Shown: piece after piece, positions 32,943-46,416 of the stretch | Numbering within the stretch: position 1 is the stretch's first letter | How the letters are laid out: each line of letters opens with the position of its first letter | Source of the DNA: Jaltomata sinuosa | Taxonomy: Eukaryota; Streptophyta; Magnoliopsida; Solanales; Solanaceae | DNA: 64,000 nucleotides | Direction: 5' to 3' | Assembly (NCBI GenBank): GCA_003996215.1 | Contig: QJPP01001770.1 | Coordinates: forward strand, 186,001-250,000 | Translations under genes and position numbers: made by a program | The notes under the pieces: generated by a model | The model's input: only the letters and a program-made list of their open reading frames with translations | The model's database searches: none | What the model was told of the DNA's origin: nothing

Positions 32943-34348
32943 CGCTTGTCCTCAAGCAACATGACAACAAAAACAAAATGACGACTCAACTAAGAATACA
33001 AACTCAAATCTTTAGCAAATCATGGCCACTCAACAGTCTATTAAATTTAAATCAAGCCCCCTCGGTAGTACACAAATGTATGAAACGCTAACTTGCAAGG
33101 ATCCAAACATGTCATTCCGATATGATAGAATATTCTACATACACACACAACAGCTATCCCAACAGTCAATAGATGATATAGAACTCTCGGTGCCCTCACT
33201 ACAAAGAAGTCCCACACACAAGATTTGGGATTAGGTAAGGCGCTCACACTCACAAACGATTTCAAACAATGCACATGCGATGCCATAAGCTTGCCCTTGC
33301 TATTCTATTTCAGTTTTTCAGAAAGCCGCTCAGGATCACTACAAGACTTGTTTTGGCTTGTAATGAGGCTTCGGGTGCAGGTAGGATACGTTTGGGGAAT
33401 AGTGACTAAACCCTCCTTGGAATCACCGACCTAATATTTCCACTTAACTTTACTTCGTCCATCCTTATTTCACCTTTTTATTCCCTTCTTTCTAGCTACA
33501 GGTGCGGCCTCTTTCTTTTGACAACTTTTTTTTTTATCGCTTTTTTTCGTTTCTCTTTCTTTCTTTTCTTAGGCACACACTCAAAATTTTCATTCTATCC
33601 ACAACCAATCTTATCCATCCTATTTTTCTTATCATTTACCTTTATAGTAGCCACCCTCAACTTAGGTTGATTGCCTGAGTTGAGATGCACGATGTCCAAG
33701 GAAGGACCAGGGCCAAAATAGGGATTCAAAGTTAAAAAGAAACGGTGACAGGTAATTTAAAGAATAGGGTCAATTATGGCTCAAACAGGGATCAAAGGGG
33801 TTATTTGCATTTGGACGGTCTTATAGGCTAAGTGGACTGCACACAAAAAGGGCTTGTGATTCTTTCCTAAGCAACCAACTTCAAGCTTAAAAAAATAGAC
33901 CGGGCAAGTTCTAGATGCATGCACATAGTAAGATTTTATTACAATAAGCTCACACACACTTGGCACCAAGAAACCATACCACTACCAACTATCAAAACAT
34001 CAGCTTGGCTTAAGCATAATTATTACAATCACACTCACACAATGACATTCAAGGATCCAGAACAGTCAATCGTTTCAAACATAAGTACAAAATCAACTTT
34101 TTCAGAGGGGGCTCCTTTTAGTTCAACTTTTAAAAAGCCATGCTTGCTATAGACATCACAACACAACCAAAATTTAAACGACAACCTAAACATGCCAGTT
34201 CTACTAGATAGCACACCGAAGGAAAAGAAACACGGAAACAAAAACCTCCGGTGGTAATACCCCTACCCCTAACAAAAGAATTTAGCATTGTCCTCAATGC
34301 TCAAGGAAACAGATATTCAGAACAAAGGCATAGGGGTACCTGGGAAAC
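32943..34348 (-). other. 3' untranslated region of the inner Athila element
   Basis: Non-coding sequence between the extra ORF and the polypurine tract. Parts align with the outer element's spacer at about 44700-45400 (AAGCTTGCCCTT, ATAGTGACTA, ACCGGGCAAGTTCTAGA), so this region is shared by the two elements. Short open frames here are not supported as genes. Confidence 0.7.
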
Positions 34349-36238
34349 CTAGGTTTCCGTACGCAGCTCATCAACATCTGGAGTCTCTCCAGACTCTGGA
34401 ACTGCACTGGATGATGCCCCACCTGCTTGGTCATGCACTCTTTCCTGTTGCAGCTGCCCATCTACTACCGACCGCTGCTTCGCAACCTCTAACTCGTCCT
34501 CCTCAGCTGATATCTTTTTGTGCTTTCTCTTCTTTGACTTCTTTACCCCACTTTCACCTGCTTGGGGTTCATTAATTTTCAGTGGCCGACCCATCAAATC
34601 CACTATCATGGTTTCTTCGTCCAAGTCCACCAACTCCGAAGTATCATCATAAAGCGCTTTTTCTTGCTTGAGGACGGTGATATCATTTTTTACCTTCTTC
34701 AGTTCCACATCAAATCTTGCCAGGTTCGGGATGCTCATTTCGTTTAGCCTTGCCTCCATCCAGGTTTCCATCGCATCGACCCTTGCACGCAGCCCCTCAA
34801 ATGGCTTCAGATCCTTCTGTATTGCTTCATCAATGGTGGGTTTGAACAAGTCCGTCCAAGCGGCAATTTGTTTATCCAACTGTTTCTGCTTCTGCACCAT
34901 TTTAGCAAAATTTTGGGGATTCATGTGATATTCCGATGGTAGAGGAGTCCTTGCTGCAGTGCCAGAGCTTTCGGCAGTAGCTCTTGTTGTTTGTGAAGTT
35001 GTCGGATCAAATACCGCAAGTGGCATCTCTGTGCCTGATGGAGTGTCGGTTGCCTCGGAGGTGGTTGTGGTTGGTTCCTCGAAGATCTGAGGCTTATGAA
35101 TCCTCATGTCAAACTTAGTGTCATCCCTTGATTTGTCAATATTTTGCGTGGATGACGCTGTCACTTGCTCATCAATACCGTCCAATATCGGCACCTCTGC
35201 ACTCCTGCATAACTCAGTAACCAGACACGGGAACGACAAAGAAGAAGTAGTTTTTATAGCCCTGGTCCACATCTCGTCTGCAATTATCATTCCGAAGTTG
35301 ATGACGTACTCGGCTATCAAACTTACTACAAGTATGGCTCGTCCCTCATCCAAATTAGCGTCTCCACCTGTTTGAAATAGCCTGTACCGCACAACATCCC
35401 ACCAAAACTTTGCTACGAAGCTTAGTGATTGCTTCGATATCCGTCCCCTCTGAGTTATTCAAGATGGTGAACCATCAGTCAAGGTCCTTGCTAACCATGG
35501 TCTCTGCGAGTATATGTTGGCAATTTTGTCATGAAACTCCGGCATATCAGGTGGAGGAATGTATTCAGGACCAAAGAGGACTCTGTTAATCGTCTCTCGG
35601 GAGATGTCTACTTGTTTACCCCGAACCGGAACCCGGTCCTGCCTTGGTGCTGATTTAACCCCTTTTCCTTTCTCACATTTGCTCTCCAACAGTGCCAAAT
35701 AGTTGGCATAGAATTCCCGGACCAGTTCTGGATAATAGAATCCCGGAGGTGTGCTCATCCACTCAAGCTGGTACCTCTGAAACTTTGTCTGATGAACTGT
35801 GTATTCTGGTAGATCCGTGGTAAAAATTTGCACTTCTTCAGCTATCGGTCTTTTGTGGCTCCTCGACATTGTTTTGGTAAGACCGTCAAGATAGTGCTTT
35901 CGATCACCCTCAAATGCCCACCGGATCGATTCTCTATCCATGGGTGCCTTCCCTGCATATTTGGTGGTTTCAGTACCACTTACATCCTCCGGACTGGGGC
36001 TGGAGCTACCACTTTCTTCAGATCCACTATCACTCCCCGACCTACTGCTAGATGACCCACTCTCCTCTTCAGACTAGGAGACTTGGGTGTTTCTTCGTTT
36101 GTATAGCCTAGTCTAGTAAGTCGGGGCTTCAACTGCTTCTTCTTCGCTACTCGATTCATCTATTAGGGTCTGAGTGGTAGCGGTTCTTTCTTTCCTCTTT
36201 TGTGCTTGACCGCGAGGTGGTTGTTGTTTGGGGGCCAT
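34349..36238 (-). pseudogene. Athila extra ORF downstream of integrase (env-like / 'putative plant transposon protein')
   Basis: On the minus strand an ATG at 36238 opens MAPKQQPPRGQAQKRKERT, basic, then a Ser/Glu-rich stretch. Stops follow at 36113-36115, 36074-36076 and 35459-35461, all in one frame, and the frame then runs on to 34349. The middle (about 35940-35230) has FYYPELVREFYANY, VDISRETINRVLFGPEY and AKFWWDVVRYRL then DEGRAILV. This is the pattern of the plant transposon-associated domain found in Athila-group elements at the envelope-like position. The C-terminal third is charged, with a likely coiled coil and a KKSKKRKHKK basic patch. I see no signal peptide or membrane segment, so an envelope role is not supported. 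Function unknown. Confidence 0.75.
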
Positions 36239-37379
36239 ATACCTGCACGTGAACAAGTTCAAACACATGAGAACAGGAAAACACTCAACTATCGCCACTG
36301 TCTCGGAGTGACGATTTGGGTGACGGTCAGTCACATGGGTGACGGACCATCACACCGGCCGTCACTTTAAGACAGTGAACTGTTTATTGTTGACGGTTTG
36401 GCTGACGGGCAGTCATGGGTGTGACGGGACGTCATGCCAATCGTCAGGTTGAGACAGCGTGTTTTACTTTCTTTGAGGCATTTCCTCGAACACCTTGTGC
36501 TCTATTCGGGGTTTTCCCATTCTTTGTGGGATTTGGTTTCACAAAGTCACCACCCATCATGTATTTAATCTCATGGGTTACTCAAGACTTCACCCATGTC
36601 AAATTTTACGATTTCAAACAACAACACCGCTCATACCCAACAACATTTACATTATCACCATTTCACACATATACAAACCCAACAATTTCCTCTGGTATTT
36701 CTTCATAATGCTACTCAAATAATCCCAGCGAGGAAGAGTTTAGAATCATACCTTGATTTTGTTAGTGAGAAGAAAACTTCTATTCCTTTATGATTTACAA
36801 GAACCGATGGACAACCCTATTCTTCGACGGGGAATTGTTGGTTCTTGCATTTTGGACGAATGGTGAAAGGCGATGGGGATGTGGGATTTGCTTGGGGAAG
36901 AGAGGATTTTTGTTTTAATGGAGGGTTGGAGCTTGAGAGTAGAATATGAGTGGGAACGTGATGTGGTGGCCAACGTGACGGTCCGTCAACAACCTGGCGG
37001 TCCGTCACTTGGTGCATCTTACATAAACAGTGAGCCCTTGTGAGTCTCATGGGTGACGGCCTAAAGTGACGGTCCACCAAGTCCGTGATGGTCCGTCACT
37101 CATACCGTCACTACCAAACTGTGGGTATAAATATTTGTCCAACTGTGACAGTTTGTGTGATGGTCCGTCGTACAGTTGACGACCCATCAACAGGAACCGT
37201 AACTCTTAGACAGAACATGCTGTTACTTCCACCTTTTTGTACCTGCACACTCAACGCACAAATTAACCAATTCTAACAAATCAAATTTTTCTAAGACCAT
37301 AATACAACAACAATTCATGGGTTGCTTCCCATACAACGCCTGATTTAACGTCGCGGCACGACGCGGGTGTCTTGATTAC
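36239..37379 (-). other. spacer between integrase and extra ORF, with palindromic words
   Basis: Non-coding 1.1-kb spacer. Two clusters of TGACGG/CCGTCA words (36300-36440 and 36970-37200) repeat the LTR's word. Near 37335-37365 is CGTCGCGGCACGACGCGGG, whose counterpart lies at about 46320-46340 in the outer element. A splice site or promoter for the extra ORF could lie here, but I cannot identify one. Confidence 0.75.
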
Positions 37380-40300
37380 TCAGACTTCATCAAGATACAC
37401 CAGAGACATAACATGTACCTCCTCCGGGAGGCCCAGATATTGCTTTACCCTCTGCCCATTAGTTTTGAACAACTCACCATCCTTATTTTCGAGTTCAACC
37501 ACACCAGATGGAAACACTTGGTGTACTTTGAATGGTCCAGACCATTTAGATTTGAGTTTCCCGGGAAATAATTTGAACCTGGAGTTGAACAACAATACCA
37601 AGTCCCCAACCTAGAACTCCCTTTTCTCAATTTTTTTGTCATGGCATAGCTTCATTCATTCCTTGTAGAGAGCGAATCTCTCATATGCTCGCAATCGAAA
37701 CTCGTCCATCTCATTCAATTGTTCCAACCTTAGTTCCGATGCCTCTCTCCAACTGAGATTTAACTTTTTGAGCGCCCAAAGGGCTTTGTGCTCAAGTTCC
37801 ACGGGCAAGTGACAAGCTTTACCAAAAACAAATTGGTAAGGAGACATACCTATTGGCGTCTTAAACGTTGTTCGGTACGCCCAGAGTGCGTCATCCAGCT
37901 TTCTTGCCCAATCTATCTGGTTCACATTCACAGACTTTGCCAATATCTCTTTAATTTCACGGTTCGACACTTCGACTTGCCCACTGGTTTGGGGGTGATA
38001 AGGTGTGGTTACCTTATGTTGCTTCACCCCATATTTTGCTAGAGCAGCCCGGAACACCTTCTTGCAAAAATGTGAACCTCCATCACTTATGATTGTGCGA
38101 GGGGTGCCAAACCGAGCAAAGATGTTTCTTTTTAGAAAAGCCACCACACTTCTCCCTTCGTTATCGGCCAAAGCAACCGCCTCTACCCACTTTGAAACAT
38201 AATCCACCGCTACCAAGATGTAACGGTTCCCATAAGAGCTGTCAAAAGGGCCCATGAAATCTATTCCCCATACGTCGAACAACTCAACCTCCAAAATAGT
38301 GGACATGGGCAACTCTTGTCGGCGAGAGATTGCTCCTCTTCGTTGGCATTGATCACAGAACTTGGAAAATTCATATGAATCTTTCTGGATTATGGGCCAA
38401 TAATAACCACACTGTAAGATTTTTTGGGCGGTTCGATTACCCGCATGATGTCCTCCAACTGGGGACGAATTACAAGCTTGCAAGATGCTTGTCATTTCCA
38501 CTTCTGGTACACATCTCCTCACTATGTTGTCAGCACACAACCGGAATAAATACGGCTCATCCCAGAAAAACTTACTTGCATCATGGAGAAATTTCTTTTT
38601 CTGGTGGAAGTTCAAATCTTCCGGGATCATGTCACTCACCACATAATTTGCGAAATCAGCGTACCAAGGCACCATATCAAGTGATGCGGCCATCACCTGC
38701 TCATCCGATAATGCATCATCAATCTCCGGTTCATCTACTACGTTCTTTTCCCTCTCGAGCCTGGACAGATGATCCGCGACCTGGTTTTCACACCCTTTCC
38801 GATCTTTGACTTCAAAGTCAAATTCCTACAACAGTAGCACCCATCGGATTAGTCGAGGTTTTGCATCTTTTTTGGTCATTAAATACCTCAAGGCTGCATG
38901 ATCTGTGTGCACCACCACTTTTATACCAAGTAAGTGCGCTCTGAATTTCTCAAAAGAGTATACAACAGCCAGCAGCTTCTGTTCTGTCACTGTGTAGTTC
39001 TTTTGCGCCCCATTCAATGCTTTACTAGCATAATAAATGGGGTGAAAAAGTCTGTCTCGCTTCTGTCCCAGAACAGCTCCAAGTGCAACACCATTTGCAT
39101 CGCACATTACTTCGAACGGTTTGGACCAATCCGGGGCAATTATAATAGGAGCATCCACTAACTTTTCTTTCAGGCACTCAAACGCCCTCAAACACTCAGC
39201 GTCAAATAAAAACTTAGTCTCCTTTTCAAGCAACCTGCACAATGGGGTAGCAACCTTAGAGAAATCTTTAATGAATCTTCGGTAGAAACCGGCATGACTA
39301 AGAAAGCTCCTCACACCCTTTACTGAAATGGGTGGAGGTAGTTTCTCGATGACTTATATCTTGGCTCTATCCACCTCTAGAACTCTCATAGATATTTTGT
39401 GCCCTAATACAATGCCTTCTTTCACCATGAAATGGAATTTCTCCCAATTCAGCATGAGGTTTGACTCTACACACCTTTGCAATGCTTGACCCAGATTAGT
39501 CAAGCAATCATCAAATGCATCACCCACTACCGAAAAGTCATCCATGAAGACTTCCAATGTGTTCTCCACCATATCAGAAAAGATAGACATCATGCATCTT
39601 TGGAATGTTGCAGGAGCATTGCAAAGACCAAAGGGCATGCGTCTCAAAGCAAACGTACCGTAGGGATAGGTGAAAGTGGTTTTCTCCTGATCTTCCGGGG
39701 AGATAGATATTTGGTTGTACCCCGAATATCCATCTAAAAAGCAGTACCAACCCCTGCCAGCTAATCTATCCAGCATTTGATCCATAAAGGGCATGGGGAA
39801 ATGATCATGGAGAGTCCAGGAGTTTAGCTTCCGGTAATCCATACAGACTCGCCACCCCATGACAGGTCTTAATGGAATCAGCTCATTTTTGTCATTTGCT
39901 ACCACAGTCATTCCTCCCTTCTTAGGAACACATTGCACTGGGCTTACCCATTTGCTATCAGAAATTGGGTAAACCACTCCAGCATCGAGCCATTTGATGA
40001 TCTCTTTCTTCATCACCTCTTGCATTGGCGGATTCAGTCTCCGCTGGTGCTCGGTGGTGGGAGTGCAATTTTCTTCTAACTGTATCTTATGAGTACAAAT
40101 ACCTGGTGGGATGCCAATAATATCTGCAATGGTCCAGTCGATTGCTCTCTTGTGTCTCCTCAGTGTGGATAGTAAAGCTTCAACTTGAGATTGCACAAGG
40201 TCTGTCGCAATGATTACAGGTAAGGTATCTTTGTCACCTAAAAATGCATACTTCAGATGGCCTGGCAACTCTTTCAACTCTAATACCGGCGCTTCCTCAA

Positions 40301-42755
40301 TAGAAGGCTTTGCATGAGGTGTCGGTCTGTTCTTTAAATCGAGATCTAGTTTTTTGGGGGCGTAACAATATGACCCCATTCTAACTACAACATTTACAAT
40401 TTCTTCATAATCTTCGATGTCATCATTATCGAAGTTCATCATGACTGCTGCCAACGTCTCTACAACAAGTCTCTCTTCAACAGAAACAATCACATCAGAT
40501 TCGGTAACAACATCAATAATCGAGATGACATTCATGTCCCTCGGTTGCCTCATTGACTTGTACACATTAAACTTTACTACTTCATCGTTCAACCTGAAGG
40601 TCAACTCGTTGCTCTCCATATCTACTAATACTCTTCCGGTTGCCAAGAAGGGTCGTCCCAAAATAATAGGGACTTCAAAGTCCACTTCGCAGTCCAAAAT
40701 CACGAAGTCTGCCGAAAATATGAACTTCCCCACCTTCACAAGCACATCATACAAAATACCCACCGGGCATTTAACCGATCTATCAGCCATCAACAGTCTC
40801 ATAGTCGTCGGTTTGGGAGCTCCTAAGCCTAACTGCCGGTAGATGGCTAACGGCATCAAGTTTATGCTAGCCCCCAAGTCACAAAGAGCTTTTGCAAAGT
40901 TAAACTCCCTTATGGTGCAAGGAATAGTGAACGCACCTGGGTCTTCTCGCTTTTGGACTAGCGACCTTGATGAAATGGCGCTACAATGGTGGAGGTTGTC
41001 TTTCGATTCAAAACTTACCGACCTCTTCTTTGTGATCAAGTCCTTCATGAATTTGGCATAACCGGGCATTTGTTCAAGCGCATCCACCAGAGGAATGTTC
41101 ACTGATATCTGCTTGAGCATGGTCATGAAATTTAGGAACTTGCTATCTTCCACTTTCTTCTTCAACCGTTGTGGGAAAGGAGGCGGTGGCCGAGGCATCA
41201 TAGTTGGAAGTTTTTCAACTTCCTTGCTTTTATCCATGAGCACTTGATTAGCATCCTCTACCTCAATGGGTTTTTCAACAGATACTCTCACACCCTCATC
41301 GACTATATTTTCAGCATCTACTAACTCATCTTCCTCAGCAACATTACCTTTCTGAGTCTGAATTACCGGATGTGATTCCAATAATGTCTTACCGCTTCTA
41401 GTGGTGATTGCCATACAATTTTCGTCGTTTCTCGGGTTTTGAATGGTGTCACTCGGTAATGTCCCAGCTTTCCTTTGATTTAGGGACGCCGAGACTTGAC
41501 TCATTTGTTGCTCTAGCTGCTTGATTGAGGTGGAATGAGAATTCACTAACTGACTCATTGATGATAATTCAGATTTCATTTCCTCGACTCCGGAGTCAGT
41601 AGATTCCACCTTCAACAACATCTTTGCCATCATATTCTCTAACTTGGACGTCCTTGTCTCATTGCTAGCTCTTTCCCGATTACCATGTGGTACATACAAC
41701 CCACCTCCATCAGTTTTATTCTTCCAGTTCCCCTGATCACGGTCTCTGTAGCAAGCTTTTTCATAGTAGTTGTCCTTCTGATAGTTCCAACCTTGGTTTC
41801 CCTGACCATTGGCCTGGAAACCACCCAAATAATTTGCCTTCTCATCAGATTCAAACTCTGTTGCTCTACCTTGGGAACCCACAGTTTTCACTTTCTCTGT
41901 ACCTCCTGACAGCAAATGTTTTGTCAGTAGGTCCATTTGCGTTTTCAGATGGGCCATATCTTGGTCCCGCTCTTCCTCTTTCCTGCGCTGTTCTGCTGAC
42001 ATACCGACTGCATAAGTGCTAGCAGCCACCTCCGTATCCCGTGTATACCAGGCCTTGTTGGTTTTAGTGAGCCGGTCCAAAATAGTTGTGGCATCGATAA
42101 AGGTAAGACCCATAAACGCTCTACCTGCTGCATTATCCAGTGTCGGCTTCATAGCCGAATTCAGTGCCCTATAGAATGTTTGCATTAGGAAATTTTCGGT
42201 CAACTGATGGTTCGGGCATTGTGTCAGCTTTTTCTTGAACCGCAACCACGTCTCATGTAAAGCCTCATGAGGTTGTTGTCTGAAATTGCTAATTTCATCC
42301 CTCAACTGTATCATCCTAGAGGGAGGAAAGAACCTTTCTAGGAAAGCTCCTTTCAACTCTCCCCAGGTTGTGATAGAGTCGGGGGTTAGCTCTATCAACC
42401 ATAATGCTTCCTCATCAGAAAGAGACAATGGAAACAACTTGAGTCTGATCGCGGTCTGACTTACTCCAGGCAATTTGAACGACTTGCAGATACCCACAAA
42501 ATTCATCAGGTGTCGGTTTGGATCATCACCAGCCATACCACGGAACAATCCCTTTAAGTTCAACAGCTGGAGCATTGTGCTAGTAATGTTGAACTTGGCC
42601 CCGGGCGCTAGCGGAGGAAGAACAATGGCGCCCGTAGAACCAACTCCATCTAATGCAATATCATCCTCTATATCCTCAACATTCAAGTGATGTTGATCCT
42701 GTTGAGCCTGCTGTTCTGCAGCGAGCCTTGTTGCCTCCTGCTGTTGTACATTCAT
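37380..42755 (-). pseudogene. Athila gag-pol polyprotein, single frame with four stops
   Basis: The frame starts at the ATG at 42755 and keeps one frame to 37380. Residues 75-235 are the retrotransposon gag domain (GMAGDDPNRHLMNFVG, WGELKGAFLERFFPP); I see no zinc knuckle. Protease is near residues 610-720 with active site CDLGASINLMPL and ILGRPFLATG. RT spans about 900-1133, with MDYRKLNSW, FGLCNAPATFQRCM and catalytic FMDDFSV. Stops are at 39354-39356, 38826-38828, 37656-37658 and 37611-37613. Between them lie RNase H (MCDANGVALGAVLG, VHTDHAALRYL) and integrase (HHAGNRTAQ...CDQCQRRG zinc module; catalytic GIDFMGPF, IISDGGSHF and GQVEVSNRE). All catalytic residues are present; only the stops prevent expression of pol. 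Confidence 0.95.
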
Positions 42756-42935
42756 GGTTTACCTTAGCGTTCTTGCGAGCTCGGGGTCGTAGGGTAATAT
42801 TGGTTCACCCGAGCGTCGGGTACTTGGCATGCAAAACTCAGTACCCTGTAACAAACAAAAACAACAAATAAAAGTAAAATCAGGAAATATGACTAAGAGT
42901 CAAATAAACACACCGGACTTAATAAATAACCGTAG

Positions 42936-42953
42936 TCCCCGGCAACGGCGCCA
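42936..42953 (-). promoter_or_regulatory. primer binding site, Asp-tRNA type (inner Athila)
   Basis: On the minus strand TGGCGCCGTTGCCGGGGA lies five bases after the 5' LTR. This is the standard Athila/Tat primer site, complementary to a tRNA-Asp 3' end. Confidence 0.93.
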
Positions 42954-42958
42954 AAATT

Positions 42959-44457
42959 TGATACGCCCAAATTACAACTCTAATTACGAAGCGTAAGCGG
43001 TCGTTGTCAAATATAGAACCCAACAAAGGTTGGGGTCGATCCCACAGGGAATAAGGTGCAAATTAAATCGTTAGTGAATTAGTTGACTAGTAGTCAATAG
43101 TTTCCGGTGAATTGGGGGGGTTTCTGTGATCAATATTTGAACAGTGAAAGTAACTAATTGCGAGTTTCAACGAGTATTAATCAATATGAGAATGAACTAG
43201 GGAAGTGTTCTCCATGGCGTCGTAACAATTTCGACTCAAAGCTTAACTGGGTTCTTTCTACATGTATATCACGATGTGATTGACTTAATGGTATCATCTA
43301 AACGTTTCTCAACCAAATAGATGAATTTCCTTTTCAATTCTCTCGAACTTGAAAAGGTGAACTTTCTTATTTCAATCCTAAACATCGAGTAGATTAATCT
43401 AGTTAGAGCATTAATCATAAAACGAGAGTTGGTAGTCTCGAATCCTCGTAGTTAATCAAATTTCCCAGTTTTAATCTCTTTGTTCAAGCAAATCAAACCT
43501 AGGTATGTTCTAATGTTTGCAACCATTAGAAAACGTAAATAACATATGATTAACCACGTGACAACATATAAATTTAACCCAACGCTACCCGGAATCTACA
43601 TTGTGACTCTTGCCATGGATCCCACAACCCTAGTTGTGGGGAGTTTTGCCACTCATGCTAGCAAAGCGAAGTAAAGAAATACTAGTATTCATATGAGAAG
43701 AAGGAATTCTTACAATAGAAGATTAATACTTTACTTTGAACTTCGTAGAATCCCAGCACCAATGGTGAAAATTCCAAGAACAATGGAAGAAAAGGAAGAA
43801 AACGAGTTTGTATCGTGTTTTCTCCTCCCAAAACTCATTCCAAAACGTCTAACAAATATTAGTTAATGAATAATATAAAATAACCCTAACACTGGGTATT
43901 TATAACAGTCCAGGAAATAAAGTCCAAAAATAGAATTTTCGGAGTCCCGCTTCGCGTTGACGGGTCTCTTGACGGACCGTCACCCATGAGACTGACTGTC
44001 ACTCCAAGCCGTCGCCACTATCCAGTGCATGCTATCCTTTAGCTCTAACTTGATGGCTTGGCTGACGGGAAGTCAGGGGTGTGACGGGCCGTCACGCCAA
44101 CCGTCGCCACTATCCAGTGCATGCTCTCCTTGAGCTCTAACTTGACGGCTTGGCTGACGGTCAGTCACGGGTGTGACGGGCCGTCACGCCAACCGTCGCC
44201 ACTATCCAGTGCCTCCTTTAGCTGCTGCCAGGTTTGGTGGCTCCCCTGATGGTCAGTCACCTGTGTGACGAGCCGTCAGGCCCTCCGTCAAGCCTAACCC
44301 TTGTTACTTAGCTTGAGTATTTTTCACTCCCTTTTTATCCTTGTCTCCATTTCCTGCAAATACAACATAAAACATCAAAAACCACAAAAGTTGCTTGAAA
44401 ACTCATGAGTAGTCTTAGTTAAAGGCGTCAAATGTGCCGTAGAATCCCGGTACATCA
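42959..44457 (-). repeat. 5' LTR of the inner Athila element
   Basis: 1,499 bp, TG...CA on the minus strand. Its TATAAATA box is at 43897-43904 and the palindromic cluster at about 43955-44290. It would drive transcription of the gag-pol RNA. Confidence 0.97.
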
Positions 44458-44462
44458 GCAAG

Positions 44463-46416
44463 CGCTTAGCACCACATGTTTTATTCATCCAAAGCTCATA
44501 AACGACCACTTCAAGACCTCCTAGCCTCAAGAATTGACTCTACGATCATAGTAAACACTCATAACTTACCCAATCAAGAAATCAAGCATTTCACCTATCT
44601 TTTGTCAACCATGTGCCCTCATCACAAGAGAGTTACCCATATTCACTCACAAGAATACAATTTATCACATAAATGGGTATAAAAATTGAATTACGCTCAC
44701 TCTCACAAAGAAGTTCACATGCAACATACGATGAACCATAGGCTTGCCCTTAGTGTACTACTCCACTAATATAAGAACGTTAAACTCAAGATCAAGTAGG
44801 ACTTTTTGGGTTGTAATGTAGGCTAAAGGATGGGTAGGAATTATTTTGGCTAAAATAGTGACTACCTTCCTTAAGCGCTTTAATACATCACATTTTTTTC
44901 AGTAAGCACCCTTCTTAATCAACGAACTTCCTTCTTCTTCTCTTCTTGCCCATAGAAATATTTATTTTCCCATATCCTTAAGCACGTTTACACACCACTA
45001 GTAAAGAGTACTCAATTATCAAGCAATTTTTTTATTTCTTTTTTTTTGTTCTTTTTCTACTCCCTACTAAATTATATGATTTTTTCTTGCACCCTTAAAC
45101 TTTCTACATGCATCTATCTTCAGCTATTTTCTTTTTTCTTTCTCACTCCTTCAAACTGTTATTTTTCAATTAAAGCGCTTAGGAGTTTTGGATCAAATTC
45201 ATGGTCAATTGAAACAAAAGGATTAAGCTTTAGATGTGGTTACCAAAAGAATAGGCTAAAGGCTCAACGGGGCTAACTAGGGACATATTTTGGGTAGGTA
45301 AAGCAAAGAATAAAAATTGGCTAATCAAAGAAATGCCTATATCATCTCCTAAGTTTAACATTCTTCATTTCATTTTGCAAACACACCGGGCAAGTTCTAG
45401 ACATCAATATGAAAGCACGGAACATCACAAAATTCTAACACACATGGCACATGTTCGACTCAAAAAGGATCCACACAGACTCTCAATCAAGCAACCAACA
45501 AGAGTTCAAATTTAGGCCAAACGTCATATAAGAGTCAAATAAAAGAGCCTAGGTGTCTCAAAATTAGTCATTCAATCTTTCACACAACATGCTTTCAAAT
45601 TTAAAACCAACTTGCATCATTCAGTCAATTATAGCTCCTAACAAGAGCACCTAGCATTCAATTGGTCCTAACGACTCTCTAACTTCTAATGACTAACTCT
45701 TCCCTCAAGACGGTCGTCAACCATCCATCGTCGGGAAGAGTCATTCTACCTAAAATAAAAAAACTACTCCTAAAAATAAAAATATAATCGGTTCAAAGGG
45801 CTCTCCCTCAGAAAAGAACCGAAAAGAAAAATCAAGGGGAGGACGAAGTATGCCTCTAAAAAGAAATTAAACGCTAAAAACTATCCTAACTAAAGAATAA
45901 AAAAAATTGTGTTTTTAGACTTTTTCAATTATTTTTTTTCAGTTTTTCATATAGCTTAGCAAAATAAAAAGAAAACTTAACAACCTATGGCATACTTCAC
46001 CCTTAACAAATAATGGAAGATATCTCACCCCACACTTAAAGTCAGGCTTTGTCCCCAAATAAATAAATAAGATAAAAACCCGGGTTAAATACTTCCTGAG
46101 GCCCTCTAGGGCCTAGTTAGCAGCATGTTTTCTTCAATTCTCAATCTAAAGGGGCGAACGACCCCACACTTAAGCTTAAACCATGCTCCTTAGCTTCCAA
46201 ATTTGGGTACTAAGACTTTCCCAAACCTGCACAAAATCGCAACCAAAAACAAAAAGTGACACTATAAAAAAAGTAAACTATTACAAAATTGGGTTGCCTC
46301 CCAATTAGTGCCTGATTTAACGTCGCAGCACGACGCAAGTCATGAATCAATCAATTTCTCTTAATCTCTTTCTCCCCCTATGATAGAGCTTTTGCCTCTT
46401 TTTCACTCTTAGAGGA
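44463..46416 (-). other. 3' spacer of the outer Athila-type element
   Basis: Non-coding. It follows the truncated protease frame directly, and CGTCGCAGCACGACGC near 46320 marks the join to sequence that in the inner element comes after integrase. It contains two extra polypurine-like words (CCCCACACTTAA on plus, at about 46028 and 46163). It is continued at 31296-31423 on the far side of the inner insertion. Confidence 0.75.

Larger units (their letters stand above)
31424..44457 (-). mobile_element. near-intact Athila-type retrotransposon (innermost layer, 13.0 kb)
   Basis: The LTRs at 31424-32921 and 42959-44457 run on the minus strand from TGATGTGCCGGGA (5' copy TGATGTACCGGGA) to GGGCGTATCA. 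The target duplication GCAAG is exact (31419-31423, 44458-44462). It has a perfect tRNA-Asp-type primer site, one continuous gag-pol frame with four stops, and an additional ORF after integrase. I hand-counted about 44 differences between the LTRs over 1.5 kb, close to 3%, making this the youngest LTR insertion I could date in the window. It inserted into the 3' untranslated region of another Athila-type element. Confidence 0.97.

Noticed and set aside
34668..35375. Plus-strand open frames over the extra Athila ORF
   Set aside because: They are shadows of the minus-strand reading frame.
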